64,000 nucleotides of DNA, from contig CAWUIO010000022.1 in assembly GCA_963922455.1 (NCBI GenBank), forward strand, positions 1 to 64,000. Reading direction: 5' to 3'. This stretch comes from CAWUIO01 sp963922455 (lineage in GTDB: Bacteria; Bacteroidota; Bacteroidia; Cytophagales; Microscillaceae). Below the pieces are notes generated by a model. The model searched no databases. It had not been told where the DNA came from and saw nothing but the letters and a program-made list of their open reading frames with translations. The number at the start of each line of letters is the position of its first letter. The first letter of the stretch is position 1. Position numbers and translations under genes: made by a program. Positions 42,401-49,404 of the stretch are shown piece after piece.

Positions 42401-43604
42401 CCAACCACCATTTAAAGGCTTCTTCGGCCTCGTGTTCCCCTTGGTTGAGGATCAGCTTGGGGATTTCGCTAGTCAGGCTTCCACTTAGGGCAATCATCCC
42501 AGGGGCATACTCCTTGATGAGCTGCTTATCAATCCGAGGATAGCCGGCATAATAGCCCTCAATAAAACCTATGGAGCAGAGTTTAGACAGGCGTTGGTAG
42601 GCTTCCTGGTCTTTGGCTAGGAGTACTTGCGTAAAGCGCCGGTCGGGAATGTTTTTGGTAAACTGCTTTTTGAGCCTCTCCTCGGCCACGTATAATTCGG
42701 AACCAATAATGACTTTTACTCCTTCCTTGGCCCCGGTGCCTACGGCATTAAAAGCGGCGTGCATATTGCCGAGGTCGGTAAAGGCGATGGCCTCCATGCC
42801 ATTGGCTTTGGCTTTCCCGATGAGCCCTTTGACGGAGGCCGTACTTTGCAGAATAGAAAACTGCGAGTGGACCAATAAATGGCTTACGGGAACCGGACGG
42901 TCCAGCTTTCCGCGGAATACTTCGGGGATGCGAGGCCCTTCTGATTGGGTTTTACGGGCAAAGTTGGCCGGATCTAATACGGGAGCTTCGTATTGGATGG
43001 CTTCCCGGGCTATTTCTCCCCGGGGCGGGGCTACTTTGGCCTCGATCAAGCCAAAAAAGCAACGGGCTGTGGCCGCCACGTCATAGGCGGCATCGTGGGC
43101 ATCGTCAAATCCTTCTGAAAATAATTTTTTATGTAGCTCCGTGAGGGTGGGCCATTTAAATCCGCCTCCTCTCCCCCCGGGAATGGCTACCAAAGTAGCC
43201 GTTTCCTCACTTTTGGTATCATAGCTATCCTTGTCCCACATCACCGTTTCCACATCGGCCCGGATAAATTCGGCCCCGGTAATGTTGAGGTCAAAAGAAA
43301 TATTGTGTCCGATTAAAACCTCGGCCTTAGCCACATCTTCGGCAAAGATTTCCATGACTTCTTTGAGGTCTTTTCCTTCTTCTAGGGCGATTTCGGTCGA
43401 GATACCGTGTACTTTTTCGGAGTTGTAGGGTATGGTAAACCCTACTGGTTTCACGATCATGTTTTGGGCCGAGAGGAGTTTTCCGTGGGCATCGTGGAGC
43501 TGCCAGGCGATTTGTACGAGCCGGGGCCAATTTTCTAGATCGGTGTGGGGAGCTTCAAAATTTTTAGGGAGGCCGGTGGTCTCGGTATCAAATATTAGGT
43601 ACAT
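39414..43604 (-). CDS. dnaE: DNA polymerase III alpha subunit with fused N-terminal proofreading exonuclease
   Basis: 1396 residues. Residues 1-185 are a complete DnaQ-type DEDDh exonuclease: Asp6 and Glu8 (FDTETTG), Asp105 (GHNISFDL), His170 and Asp175 (DDAHDAAYD). The replicase follows: PHP domain from about 240 (VSHLLVHSQFSILQSTASVKGL in parts), the polymerase palm with PDIDVDF (640-646), the Gly-rich VGPGRGSAAGSLVAF, and fingers YRPGPLQF. A clamp-binding-like QTVSLFGDD and an OB-fold (EILVAGIVGGKQVRQ) are near the C-terminus. It is the main replicative polymerase. The fusion would give built-in 3'-5' proofreading. A structured repeat (R9) lies 28 bp upstream of the start codon. Confidence 0.95.
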   Translation of the reverse strand: MYLIFDTETTGLPKNFEAPHTDLENWPRLVQIAWQLHDAHGKLLSAQNMIVKPVGFTIPYNSEKVHGISTEIALEEGKDLKEVMEIFAEDVAKAEVLIGHNISFDLNITGAEFIRADVETVMWDKDSYDTKSEETATLVAIPGGRGGGFKWPTLTELHKKLFSEGFDDAHDAAYDVAATARCFFGLIEAKVAPPRGEIAREAIQYEAPVLDPANFARKTQSEGPRIPEVFRGKLDRPVPVSHLLVHSQFSILQSTASVKGLIGKAKANGMEAIAFTDLGNMHAAFNAVGTGAKEGVKVIIGSELYVAEERLKKQFTKNIPDRRFTQVLLAKDQEAYQRLSKLCSIGFIEGYYAGYPRIDKQLIKEYAPGMIALSGSLTSEIPKLILNQGEHEAEEAFKWWLDVFGEDFYVCIQRHGLEAEERVNEVMLRFAEKYGVKPLAVHSSFYINQEDSDAHDSLLCVKEGEKKSIPIGKGRGKRLGMPNDDYYFKTQEEMNELFSDVPVALENIQEVIDKCSPIKLKRDILMPRFEMPEQFKTQDEYLRHLSYEGAKEKFGEISTEVEERLDRELGIIQNMGFPGYFLIVQDFINEAKRRGVSVGPGRGSAAGSLVAFCTGITNIDPLKYDLLFERFLNPERVSMPDIDVDFDDEGRQEVINYVVEKYGQNQVAQIITYGTMAAKMSIKDVARVMDLPLHEANDLAKLVPDAPGTKLKDAFANSSEFKEILSHNEEKDLRTKVLNQALILEGSVRGTGIHAAGVIIAPDDLTEYIPVCTSKDADLFVTQFDGKVIEDAGMLKMDFLGLKTLTIIKDAINLIKQTRGVELDMDTIPLDDEKTYELYQRGDTIGTFQFESEGMRMYLKDLKPTTIEDLIAMNALYRPGPLQFIPNFINRKHGKEEVEYPHPLLEPILKNSNGIMVYQEQIMQTAQILAGYTLGGADLLRRAMGKKKIEEMDRQQVIFVEGCEKNHDIPKAKAEEIFEVMKEFAKYGFNRSHSAAYSVVAYQTAYLKANYTPEYMASVLTHNMNNIEKITFFIEECQKLEVEVLGPDINESRAFFNVNAQGQVRFGMAAIKGTGEAAIDCIIEEREKNGPFQDIFDFSRRINLRAVNKKSFESLAYAGAFDSFGLDRALYFEAYEHDNSNFIEKLLRYGNAYQKDKASQTVSLFGDDVAMEIATPPIPEGEPWSRLDKLKYEKEVVGFYVSGHPMEQFRAAMKRLRIRPVGSLANYDRQEILVAGIVGGKQVRQSKNGKMFTIFTLEDFKDSMEIALFGEDHETFSSQIEDNQLVLLTGKVQKNFRQEDRYDLRIRQIQDLTEVQDTHCKGMEVKIDTQLLHEEWIGELEQLLIRFPGEHAFKLKLLDYDEELWVGFTSHKYKIELSDHLVNKLEEMGLECTMVY

Positions 43605-43631
43605 AGTTACTGCGTAAAATCTAAAAGGTTT

Positions 43632-43764
43632 GGGGCTGCCCCCGGCGATGAAACTTGGTTTTTGAAGTGATCATAGGCTAGCCGCCGGGGTCGGGCTTTC
43701 GCTACTCGCTGCCTTTGCCCGCTAGGCCCCTACGAGCTCAAACAGGCCGCTCTATCCCTCAGCC
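43632..43764 (-). repeat. 133-bp structured intergenic element, subfamily A (R9)
   Basis: Left end GGGGCTGCC, right end CCCTCAGCC (GGCTG:CAGCC closing pair). Internal stem CCCCGGCG (43640-43647) with CGCCGGGG (43683-43690). Immediately upstream of dnaE. The spacer to the next copy (43765-43959) shows no gene. Confidence 0.92.
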
Positions 43765-43959
43765 AATTTTGCTGGATGGGGGGAGTGGCTCCTATGCCCA
43801 AGAGGCGCTTATCACTTCGAAGCTTAGCCTTCAAATATGCAAAATTATCCCCAAAATAAGAAGGGCAGTTTGAGGAAAGGTCTCCCAAAATAGCCAAGAA
43901 AATGCTTTTAGCCCTTAGGGCAAAAACGGCAGCTCTTGGCCCCGCTTGGCCCCATACCC

Positions 43960-44090
43960 GGCTTAGGGATGGCCGCCCGTGAGGGGCAAGACCGCCGCTG
44001 GACCGCGGGGAGCCGGCTTGACAGGCCAGCCCGGCCCGCCCAGGCAGACATGGACAATCTGTAAGAAAGGTACATAGGCGGGCAAGCCCC
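43960..44090 (+). repeat. 131-bp structured intergenic element, subfamily B (R10)
   Basis: Begins GGCTTAGGGATGG and ends GGCAAGCCCC (GGCTT:AAGCC closing pair). Tip hairpin CCC-GTGA-GGG; second stem CAAG pairing with CTTG (other B copies have CCGAG:CTCGG or CGGAG:CTCCG here); internal stem GCCCGCC with GGCGGGC. It is 195 bp from R9 in opposite orientation. The stretch 44091-44313 after it has no evident feature. Confidence 0.9.
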
Positions 44091-44313
44091 TTTTTCATCT
44101 TAAAAATTGGATCTTTTACGAAAACAGGGCCCATGCCTTCCCTTGACTGCTGGATTGTCTTACACTTGTAAGGATCTGCTTCTGATTTTTTCTGAGCGAA
44201 TGTACCCTCACTTCTTGAAATCGTACAAGAGGCAAAGCCTGCAACCTCCTTCTGAGAAGGCCTCCTATTCAGGATCATAAATTCCATTCATCAATCTATT
44301 TATTTCATACATT

Positions 44314-44604
44314 ATGTCTTTACCGTACAAGCATTTTGCGTTTATATTATTACTAGGCTTAGGTGCCTGTTCCAATTGGAGCGAGCGGGAAGAAACTAGT
44401 TTTCTAAATTATTGTCAGGAAACCGTTTTGAGTGATCCCAACTTTGAGGGCGTGGGTCAAAGCCAGGAATTGATTGAGGCCTGCGAATGTAGCCGACAAC
44501 GTTTAGAACAAGAGTATAATTTTATCGACGCGATGGACGGGGAGCTCATCCGGGGAGAAGTACGCTATTGTCTACAAAACAATGAGCAGTTGACCCAAAA
44601 ATAA
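44314..44604 (+). CDS. Small cysteine-containing lipoprotein
   Basis: 96 residues. Lipoprotein signal with LGLGAC (lipidated Cys at about residue 19). The mature 77 residues hold four further cysteines (YCQETV, EACECS and RYCLQN), which could form disulfides in the periplasm. The helical pattern with conserved-looking Cys resembles small Bacteroidota lipoproteins, but I recognise no family. Monocistronic, ending at a bidirectional terminator. Confidence 0.75.
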   Translation: MSLPYKHFAFILLLGLGACSNWSEREETSFLNYCQETVLSDPNFEGVGQSQELIEACECSRQRLEQEYNFIDAMDGELIRGEVRYCLQNNEQLTQK

Positions 44605-44608
44605 AAAT

Positions 44609-44634
44609 AGCCGGTACTCCGAGGAATACCGGCT
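44609..44634. terminator. Bidirectional terminator
   Basis: AGCCGGTACTCC and GGAATACCGGCT pair over 12 bp with one mismatch and a 2-base loop. Read on the minus strand the stem is followed by a T-rich run, so it best serves the acyl-CoA dehydrogenase transcript. Confidence 0.85.
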
Positions 44635-44671
44635 TATGGGTCAGTCTAAACACTATCCATTGGGTTGATAA

Positions 44672-46540
44672 TTACACAAAGAGCTCCTGGGGCATGCGCA
44701 CCGTGATGGCTTTATCCGACTGCAATCGCATAGCCAAAGAATACACCTTGGGGAGCTCGTATTCAAAGAAATATTGTAAGGTATACATTTTGGATTCGTA
44801 GAAAACAGCATCGGTTTTCTTTTGGGCTTTTAATACGGGAGCCGTGAGTACGCCTTGGCTGGATGTGGCATCCCCGTTTGCCGCCTCCTTGCTATCCCTT
44901 GGGTCTTCGTACAAGGCCAGTCCTTGCTTCAGCCATTGCCAAGCCACGGCAATAATACCGGTCATTTCCAAATACAATGTGGCATCGGCCAGGTAATGTT
45001 CTATTTGTCCTTGTTGGCCCAGTTTAATGAGATGAAAAGTAACTTCCTCTAGTTTCTCCAAGGCTTTTTTAAGCGTATGGGCATGGGCTTGCAGTTGTTC
45101 TTTGGGTTCTGCCTGGGCGATGCAGTTCTGTATTTCTTGAAGGAATAAACGAAATGCCTTTCCTTGCAGCATAGCGACTTTACGTCCTAGCAAGTCAATG
45201 CCGTGGATGCCACTGGTACCTTCGTGAATGGGGTGAATGCGAGACTCCCGGAAAAACTGCTCTAAGCTAAAGTCTTTCAGAAAGCCGGCCCCTCCCAAAA
45301 TCTGAATGCCCGCGCTGGTGGAGTGTACCCCCATTTCTGATGGGTAGCTCTTGGCGATAGGCGTGAGAAAATCCAGCAGCAATTGATTATTTTCTTTTTC
45401 TTCACCTTCCTGGGTATGACAAAGGTCTTGATAGAAGGCACACTGGATAAGCAAGCTTAGGGACCCTTCTACAACGGCTTTTTGAAACAAAAGCATACGC
45501 TTGACATCCGCGTGTTGGATGATCGGGATTTGAGGGAGAGATAAGTCCTTATTATCTATCTTTCTTCCTTGGGGACGCACCAGGGCATAATCGAGAGAAT
45601 CATAGTAGGCGGCCGAGGCGATGGCTGTGGCATTAAGTCCTACCCCGATACGGGCCTCGTTCATCATCTGGAACATATAGAGTAGGCCTTTGTTTTCTTC
45701 TCCTACCAAATAGCCGTGGCAAGGCCCGCTTTGCCCCATCATAAGATGGGCAATGGGGGCGCCGTGGTAACCCATTTTATGGTAGACCCCAGCCGTGTCG
45801 ATGTGGTTAAATTGCAGGGTGCCTTGGGCATTCAAGCGCTGTTGTGGTACCACAAAGAGAGAAATACCTTTAACCCCTAAGGGGGCACCTGGGGTGCGGG
45901 CCAGCATAAGGTGGATCACATTATCACACGCATCGTGATCGCCACAAGAGATATATATTTTTTGGCCTTGAATGAGGTAATGTCCATCCTCGCTAGGAGT
46001 AGCCAGGGTTCGGATATCCGAGAGAGAACTACCCGCATCGGGCTCTGTAAGGGCCATCGTGCCTTGCCATTCTCCAGAAAACATCTTGGGGAGATAGGTG
46101 TTTTTTAATTCCTCTCGACCAAAAGAGTGGATTAATCCGGCGGCCCCACTGGTCAAAAAGGGATAAACACTGGCCGAATAGTTGGCCGCATTAAACAAGA
46201 AAGTAACGCAAGAATTAACCGCGTGGGGAAGTTGCATACCCCCCACTTTGGTAGGAAAAGTAGCGGAGATCCATCCCCCTTCGCCACATACCTTCATAAA
46301 ATCGCGTAGTTTGGGATGTACTTTGATCTTACCCTCCACAAGATCGGGTGGGTTACGGTCCATCTCCCGATTATAGGGCCGCATATGGGTGTCACCAATT
46401 TGTAAGGCCGATTCCAGGATCATATCAAAAGAATCCCGGTCGTGATCTCCGTAATGAGGATGATGGGTAAGGGATGTTACCTCTAAAACCTCGTAAAGGA
46501 GGAATTGTAAATTCCTCAAACTGGCATAAACTTGGCCCAT
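44672..46540 (-). CDS. Acyl-CoA dehydrogenase, long C-terminal-domain type
   Basis: 622 residues, longer than ordinary acyl-CoA dehydrogenases (about 380-400) because of an extra C-terminal helical domain, as in the DmdC/AidB-like and long-chain branches. The flavin-binding MALTEPDAGSSLSDIR, the middle beta-domain (GQKIYISCGDHDACDNVIHLMLAR in parts), and the catalytic glutamate Glu436 in IHEGTSGIHGIDLLGRKVAML are all visible. It would oxidise an acyl-CoA to the enoyl-CoA and pass electrons to an electron-transfer flavoprotein. DmdC (3-methylmercaptopropionyl-CoA dehydrogenase) has this size and motif order, but no dmd genes are nearby, so the substrate remains open. Monocistronic. Confidence 0.88.
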   Translation of the reverse strand: MGQVYASLRNLQFLLYEVLEVTSLTHHPHYGDHDRDSFDMILESALQIGDTHMRPYNREMDRNPPDLVEGKIKVHPKLRDFMKVCGEGGWISATFPTKVGGMQLPHAVNSCVTFLFNAANYSASVYPFLTSGAAGLIHSFGREELKNTYLPKMFSGEWQGTMALTEPDAGSSLSDIRTLATPSEDGHYLIQGQKIYISCGDHDACDNVIHLMLARTPGAPLGVKGISLFVVPQQRLNAQGTLQFNHIDTAGVYHKMGYHGAPIAHLMMGQSGPCHGYLVGEENKGLLYMFQMMNEARIGVGLNATAIASAAYYDSLDYALVRPQGRKIDNKDLSLPQIPIIQHADVKRMLLFQKAVVEGSLSLLIQCAFYQDLCHTQEGEEKENNQLLLDFLTPIAKSYPSEMGVHSTSAGIQILGGAGFLKDFSLEQFFRESRIHPIHEGTSGIHGIDLLGRKVAMLQGKAFRLFLQEIQNCIAQAEPKEQLQAHAHTLKKALEKLEEVTFHLIKLGQQGQIEHYLADATLYLEMTGIIAVAWQWLKQGLALYEDPRDSKEAANGDATSSQGVLTAPVLKAQKKTDAVFYESKMYTLQYFFEYELPKVYSLAMRLQSDKAITVRMPQELFV

Positions 46541-46649
46541 AAGTCAGCGTGATTAAAAGCGGATAAAACGTGAATATACGGATATTTCTAGCTTATGTCA
46601 ATTTTAATCCTTCTAAAGTTATAGGGCAGCGATCGCTTTGGCAACGAGT

Positions 46650-47072
46650 TTATTTCTTTTTGAGCGCCCGGTAGGCAAACAAATGTTCTTGCTTGTTTTC
46701 GTGAAGTACGAGCACCAATTCCTTATTGCTAATTTTACGAATGAAGAATCTTTGGGTAGGCGCATCCTCATCTTCAGGCTCGATAAGCAAATGGGTCTGT
46801 TCTTCTTGAAATTGCCATTTATTAAGCTTGGTTATTTTTCCTTTGCGGGTAAAGATGTGTATGTAACAGGCCCCGTCAGAATTAAACTGTAGTACCGTTT
46901 GGGGGCCTTTTTGCCTTTGTCGGGCCATCATATCTTCATTGATTGCTTGCCCATCAATATTCATGCTTACCAAGACCCACTGTCTTGACAATAATTGGGT
47001 GCGGTCTTTGGGAGCAAATGCCGTCAAGAAACCCAAGGTTAATACTGAGAAGAATAGAATAGATTTTTTCAT
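46650..47072 (-). CDS. Lipocalin-like secreted protein (paralogue 3 of 3)
   Basis: 140 residues. Signal peptide MKKSILFFSVLTLGFLTAFA. The mature part starts LLSRQWVLVSMNIDGQ, aligning with the other two paralogues, then TVLQFNSDGACYIHI, KLNKWQFQEEQTHLLIEP and KELVLVLHENKQEHLF. The run of beta strands with a W after the first strand and a D-G-turn is a lipocalin-like pattern. It begins 55 bp after the NRDE gene on the same strand and is probably co-transcribed with it. Ligand and function are unknown. Confidence 0.68.
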   Translation of the reverse strand: MKKSILFFSVLTLGFLTAFAPKDRTQLLSRQWVLVSMNIDGQAINEDMMARQRQKGPQTVLQFNSDGACYIHIFTRKGKITKLNKWQFQEEQTHLLIEPEDEDAPTQRFFIRKISNKELVLVLHENKQEHLFAYRALKKK

Positions 47073-47127
47073 TTAGATACCTGTTTGAATAAACAACGAT
47101 GAATTTCCATATTTCGTCCTTGCCGGC

Positions 47128-47895
47128 TCAATTTTCTTTGGGCCACGTAAAATGTCGATCTTGGGTTTGGGTGGCAGGGGGGCTGTATCTTCTCTCATGC
47201 ACCCAAACCCGATTTTGGTAATCGATCTTGAGAATGCTTGAAGAATGGGTGCCATAACTTTTGCTCTTTATAAATAAAGAAGAAAGCATACGTTCTTGGT
47301 CTTGGCTTAGCCCGGTTTGTTGAATTTGTTCATCTGGGGCCACTGTGGGATTGTGTAAGATAGACAAGAGCTCTTCGTGGGCCGGGTCATCGACTTGAAT
47401 CGCCTCCTTAAAAGCAGCTTTGAGTTTCTCGACTTTATACCAGGGGGTATCGAGTAGGTGGTTGCTAAGGCCGTAGAGACCTGGACGGAGCGCTTGGATT
47501 TCGGGAGCGTAGTTTGAATAATAGTAGAGTTCATCTGCAGTGCCGACCAGGAGATTAAAACCATTATATTCGGCGGCCCTTATTTTAAGTTCTTCCAAAT
47601 AGGCTCGGGGATCAGGTGAATTGATGAGGAAATCTGCGGTAAGTTGGCCTCGGGAAGGGGCTTCTTTTTTTATATTTTGAGGGTCGCGGAAGTTGGTCAA
47701 GGCCGTAAAAAAACCTTTTTGGTTGGTGCCCATCCAGGTGCCGCCCGCCTCTAAGTCCCTTCCGGCGAGTACGGAGGGATGATCTTCCCAATAGTACATT
47801 TCCTTGGTAGGACGAGCATAAAACTCATCTCGGTTGGCAATCAATACTAACTTGTAGCGAGGGTGCTGTTTCCAGCAGAAAGATAATAAACACAT
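47128..47895 (-). CDS. NRDE family protein (TANGO2-like)
   Basis: 255 residues, usual length. The N-terminus MCLLSFCWKQHPRYKLVLIANRDEFY shows Cys2, a likely N-terminal nucleophile-type residue, and the family motif Asn21-Arg-Asp-Glu24, followed by LAGRDLEAGGTWMGTNQKGFFTALTNFRDP and PSRGQLTADFL. Bacterial NRDE proteins are widespread and of unclear function; the human homologue TANGO2 has been linked to heme and lipid handling. The end EKRSSSILKIDYQNRVWVHERRY-like region (in SSILKIDYQNRV) matches the family C-terminus. It heads a short transcript with the third lipocalin-like gene. Confidence 0.9.
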   Translation of the reverse strand: MCLLSFCWKQHPRYKLVLIANRDEFYARPTKEMYYWEDHPSVLAGRDLEAGGTWMGTNQKGFFTALTNFRDPQNIKKEAPSRGQLTADFLINSPDPRAYLEELKIRAAEYNGFNLLVGTADELYYYSNYAPEIQALRPGLYGLSNHLLDTPWYKVEKLKAAFKEAIQVDDPAHEELLSILHNPTVAPDEQIQQTGLSQDQERMLSSLFIKSKSYGTHSSSILKIDYQNRVWVHERRYSPPATQTQDRHFTWPKEN

Positions 47896-47990
47896 AATAC
47901 GTAGGGGAAATCAAGAAAAATAAACTAGGGGAAGGTGAGGGGCTTCTGGTTTGTTGCTCCCTGACACTTCCTTAAAAATAGTCCGGACTC

Positions 47991-49319
47991 TTGGATAAAA
48001 AGCGACTGAACCCAAAGGGCATTGCTGGAGTTTTGTGTATACTACGATACCGAATTTCGTGCGTTGATTCAAAGAAAATAGCTAGGTACCCTAATTTAAT
48101 ATGCAAAACAAATACTAAATTGACAAATTCTTCTAGTTCTTCTCAAAATGGCTTAAAGATCACATTGCTCCTGAGCAGCAGTATGACCGTGATGGCGGGA
48201 GCGATTATCTCCCCGGCCCTACCCTTGATCAAGGAGGCTTTTTCGCATATCGCCCAAGCCGAATTTTTAGCGCAACTCTTACTCACCTTACCGGGCTTTT
48301 TCATTGCGGTGGGAGCCCCCATTGTGGGCGTTTTGGTAGACCGGGTTGGCCGAATAAAACTATTGCTTGCTTCTTTGATTATATATGGTTTACTAGGAAG
48401 TGCGGGCTTTTATCTAAACAGCCTCTATCTTATTTTGATTAGCCGGGCTTTTTTAGGCTTATCAGTAGCCGGGATTATGACCATTACGAACACCTTAAGC
48501 GCAGATTATTTTGAAGGGACAGAACGCAGCCGTTTTGTGAGCATGCGGGGAGGGTTTGTGGCCTTGGGCGGCGTGGTTTTTGTGAGTTTGGCCGGCTTTC
48601 TTAGTGAAATTAGCTGGCGTGTTCCTTTCCTTTTGTACACCTTTGCTTTGCTTATGGCTCCCCTGGCTTATGTATATCTCTATGAACCAGAGTCCAGCCC
48701 GGCCAAGTCAAGTAATTCGGGGACTGTTCCCGATTATCCTCGTCGCTGGGTTATGATGGTCTACGGGATTGCCTTTTTGGGTATGCTTTTATTTTATATG
48801 ATCCCCGTGCATATGCCTTTTTATCTCAAAGAAATGATTGGGGTAGACGATTGGGTAGTGGGCCTTTCCATTGGGGTGGCCATGTTGTTTGGGGCACTCT
48901 CTGCTTTAAGTCACTCCTATGTAAAAGCCCGCACCGATTTTAACGGAGTCTATTCTTTGTGTTTTCTCATGATGGGGCTTTGTTTTTTGATTATATCTTT
49001 TTCTAATAATTATTGGGGAGTCTTGTTTGGTATGATGTTAGGGGGTGTGGGTATTGGCATGATCGGGCCCAATCATGCCCTGTGCCTGATGGAGTCGGCC
49101 CCAGCAGCCATCCGGGGAAGAGTGTTGGGGTCTTTGACTACTTTTGTTTTTTTAGGACAATTTAGCACGCCTTTTTTAGGGGAGTTTTTAGATTATTTTA
49201 CGCACTCCCTTCGCTTGAACTTTTCAATTGTATCCTTGCTCCTTTTGCTCCTGTCTACAACGTTTTTGTTGAATAGCGGCTTGATTCGGCATGTTTTAGG
49301 GAGCCCTTCGTCTTCTTGA
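47991..49319 (+). CDS. MFS transporter
   Basis: About 400 residues of transporter after a long poorly conserved N-terminal extension; the first 43 residues from the ATG at 47991 (RLNPKGIAGVLCILRYRISC) look untranslated, and a TTG at 48119 (LTNSSSSSQNGLK) is a better start. Twelve spans follow. The cytoplasmic loop 2-3 signature is GVLVDRVGRIKLL, a match to the MFS A-motif (GxLaDrxGrkxxL), and VSMRGGFVALGGVVFVSLAGFL is near helix 5. The family exports drugs or takes up small molecules; substrate unknown. It ends at a 67-bp mini-element or terminator hairpin. Confidence 0.88.
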   Translation: MDKKRLNPKGIAGVLCILRYRISCVDSKKIARYPNLICKTNTKLTNSSSSSQNGLKITLLLSSSMTVMAGAIISPALPLIKEAFSHIAQAEFLAQLLLTLPGFFIAVGAPIVGVLVDRVGRIKLLLASLIIYGLLGSAGFYLNSLYLILISRAFLGLSVAGIMTITNTLSADYFEGTERSRFVSMRGGFVALGGVVFVSLAGFLSEISWRVPFLLYTFALLMAPLAYVYLYEPESSPAKSSNSGTVPDYPRRWVMMVYGIAFLGMLLFYMIPVHMPFYLKEMIGVDDWVVGLSIGVAMLFGALSALSHSYVKARTDFNGVYSLCFLMMGLCFLIISFSNNYWGVLFGMMLGGVGIGMIGPNHALCLMESAPAAIRGRVLGSLTTFVFLGQFSTPFLGEFLDYFTHSLRLNFSIVSLLLLLLSTTFLLNSGLIRHVLGSPSSS

Positions 49320-49329
49320 TGGCCTTATG

Positions 49330-49396
49330 GGGGCTGCGCCCGGCCATGAGACTTCTTGCCTCAAGATGAAGTACAGTGCTAAACGGGGGCAGCCCC
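49330..49396 (+). repeat. 67-bp mini-form of the structured element (R11)
   Basis: GGGGCTGCGCCCG and CGGGGGCAGCCCC pair over 13 bp with one mismatch around a loop of about 41 bases. Both ends resemble the GGGGCTGC/GCAGCCCC end of the full elements, but the conserved core is missing. It sits between convergent genes and may also act as a terminator. Confidence 0.6.
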
Positions 49397-49404
49397 AAAG
49401 CTTC

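Noticed and set aside
43730..44287. A 185-residue frame on the minus strand
   Set aside because: It runs through both structured elements R9 and R10 and has low-complexity GC-driven composition; a shadow of the repeats.
48050..48075. A TACGA...TTCGTG near-dyad upstream of the MFS gene as a fourth BlaI operator
   Set aside because: The spacer is longer (about 8-9 bases) and one half-site is imperfect, unlike the three strict 16-bp sites.
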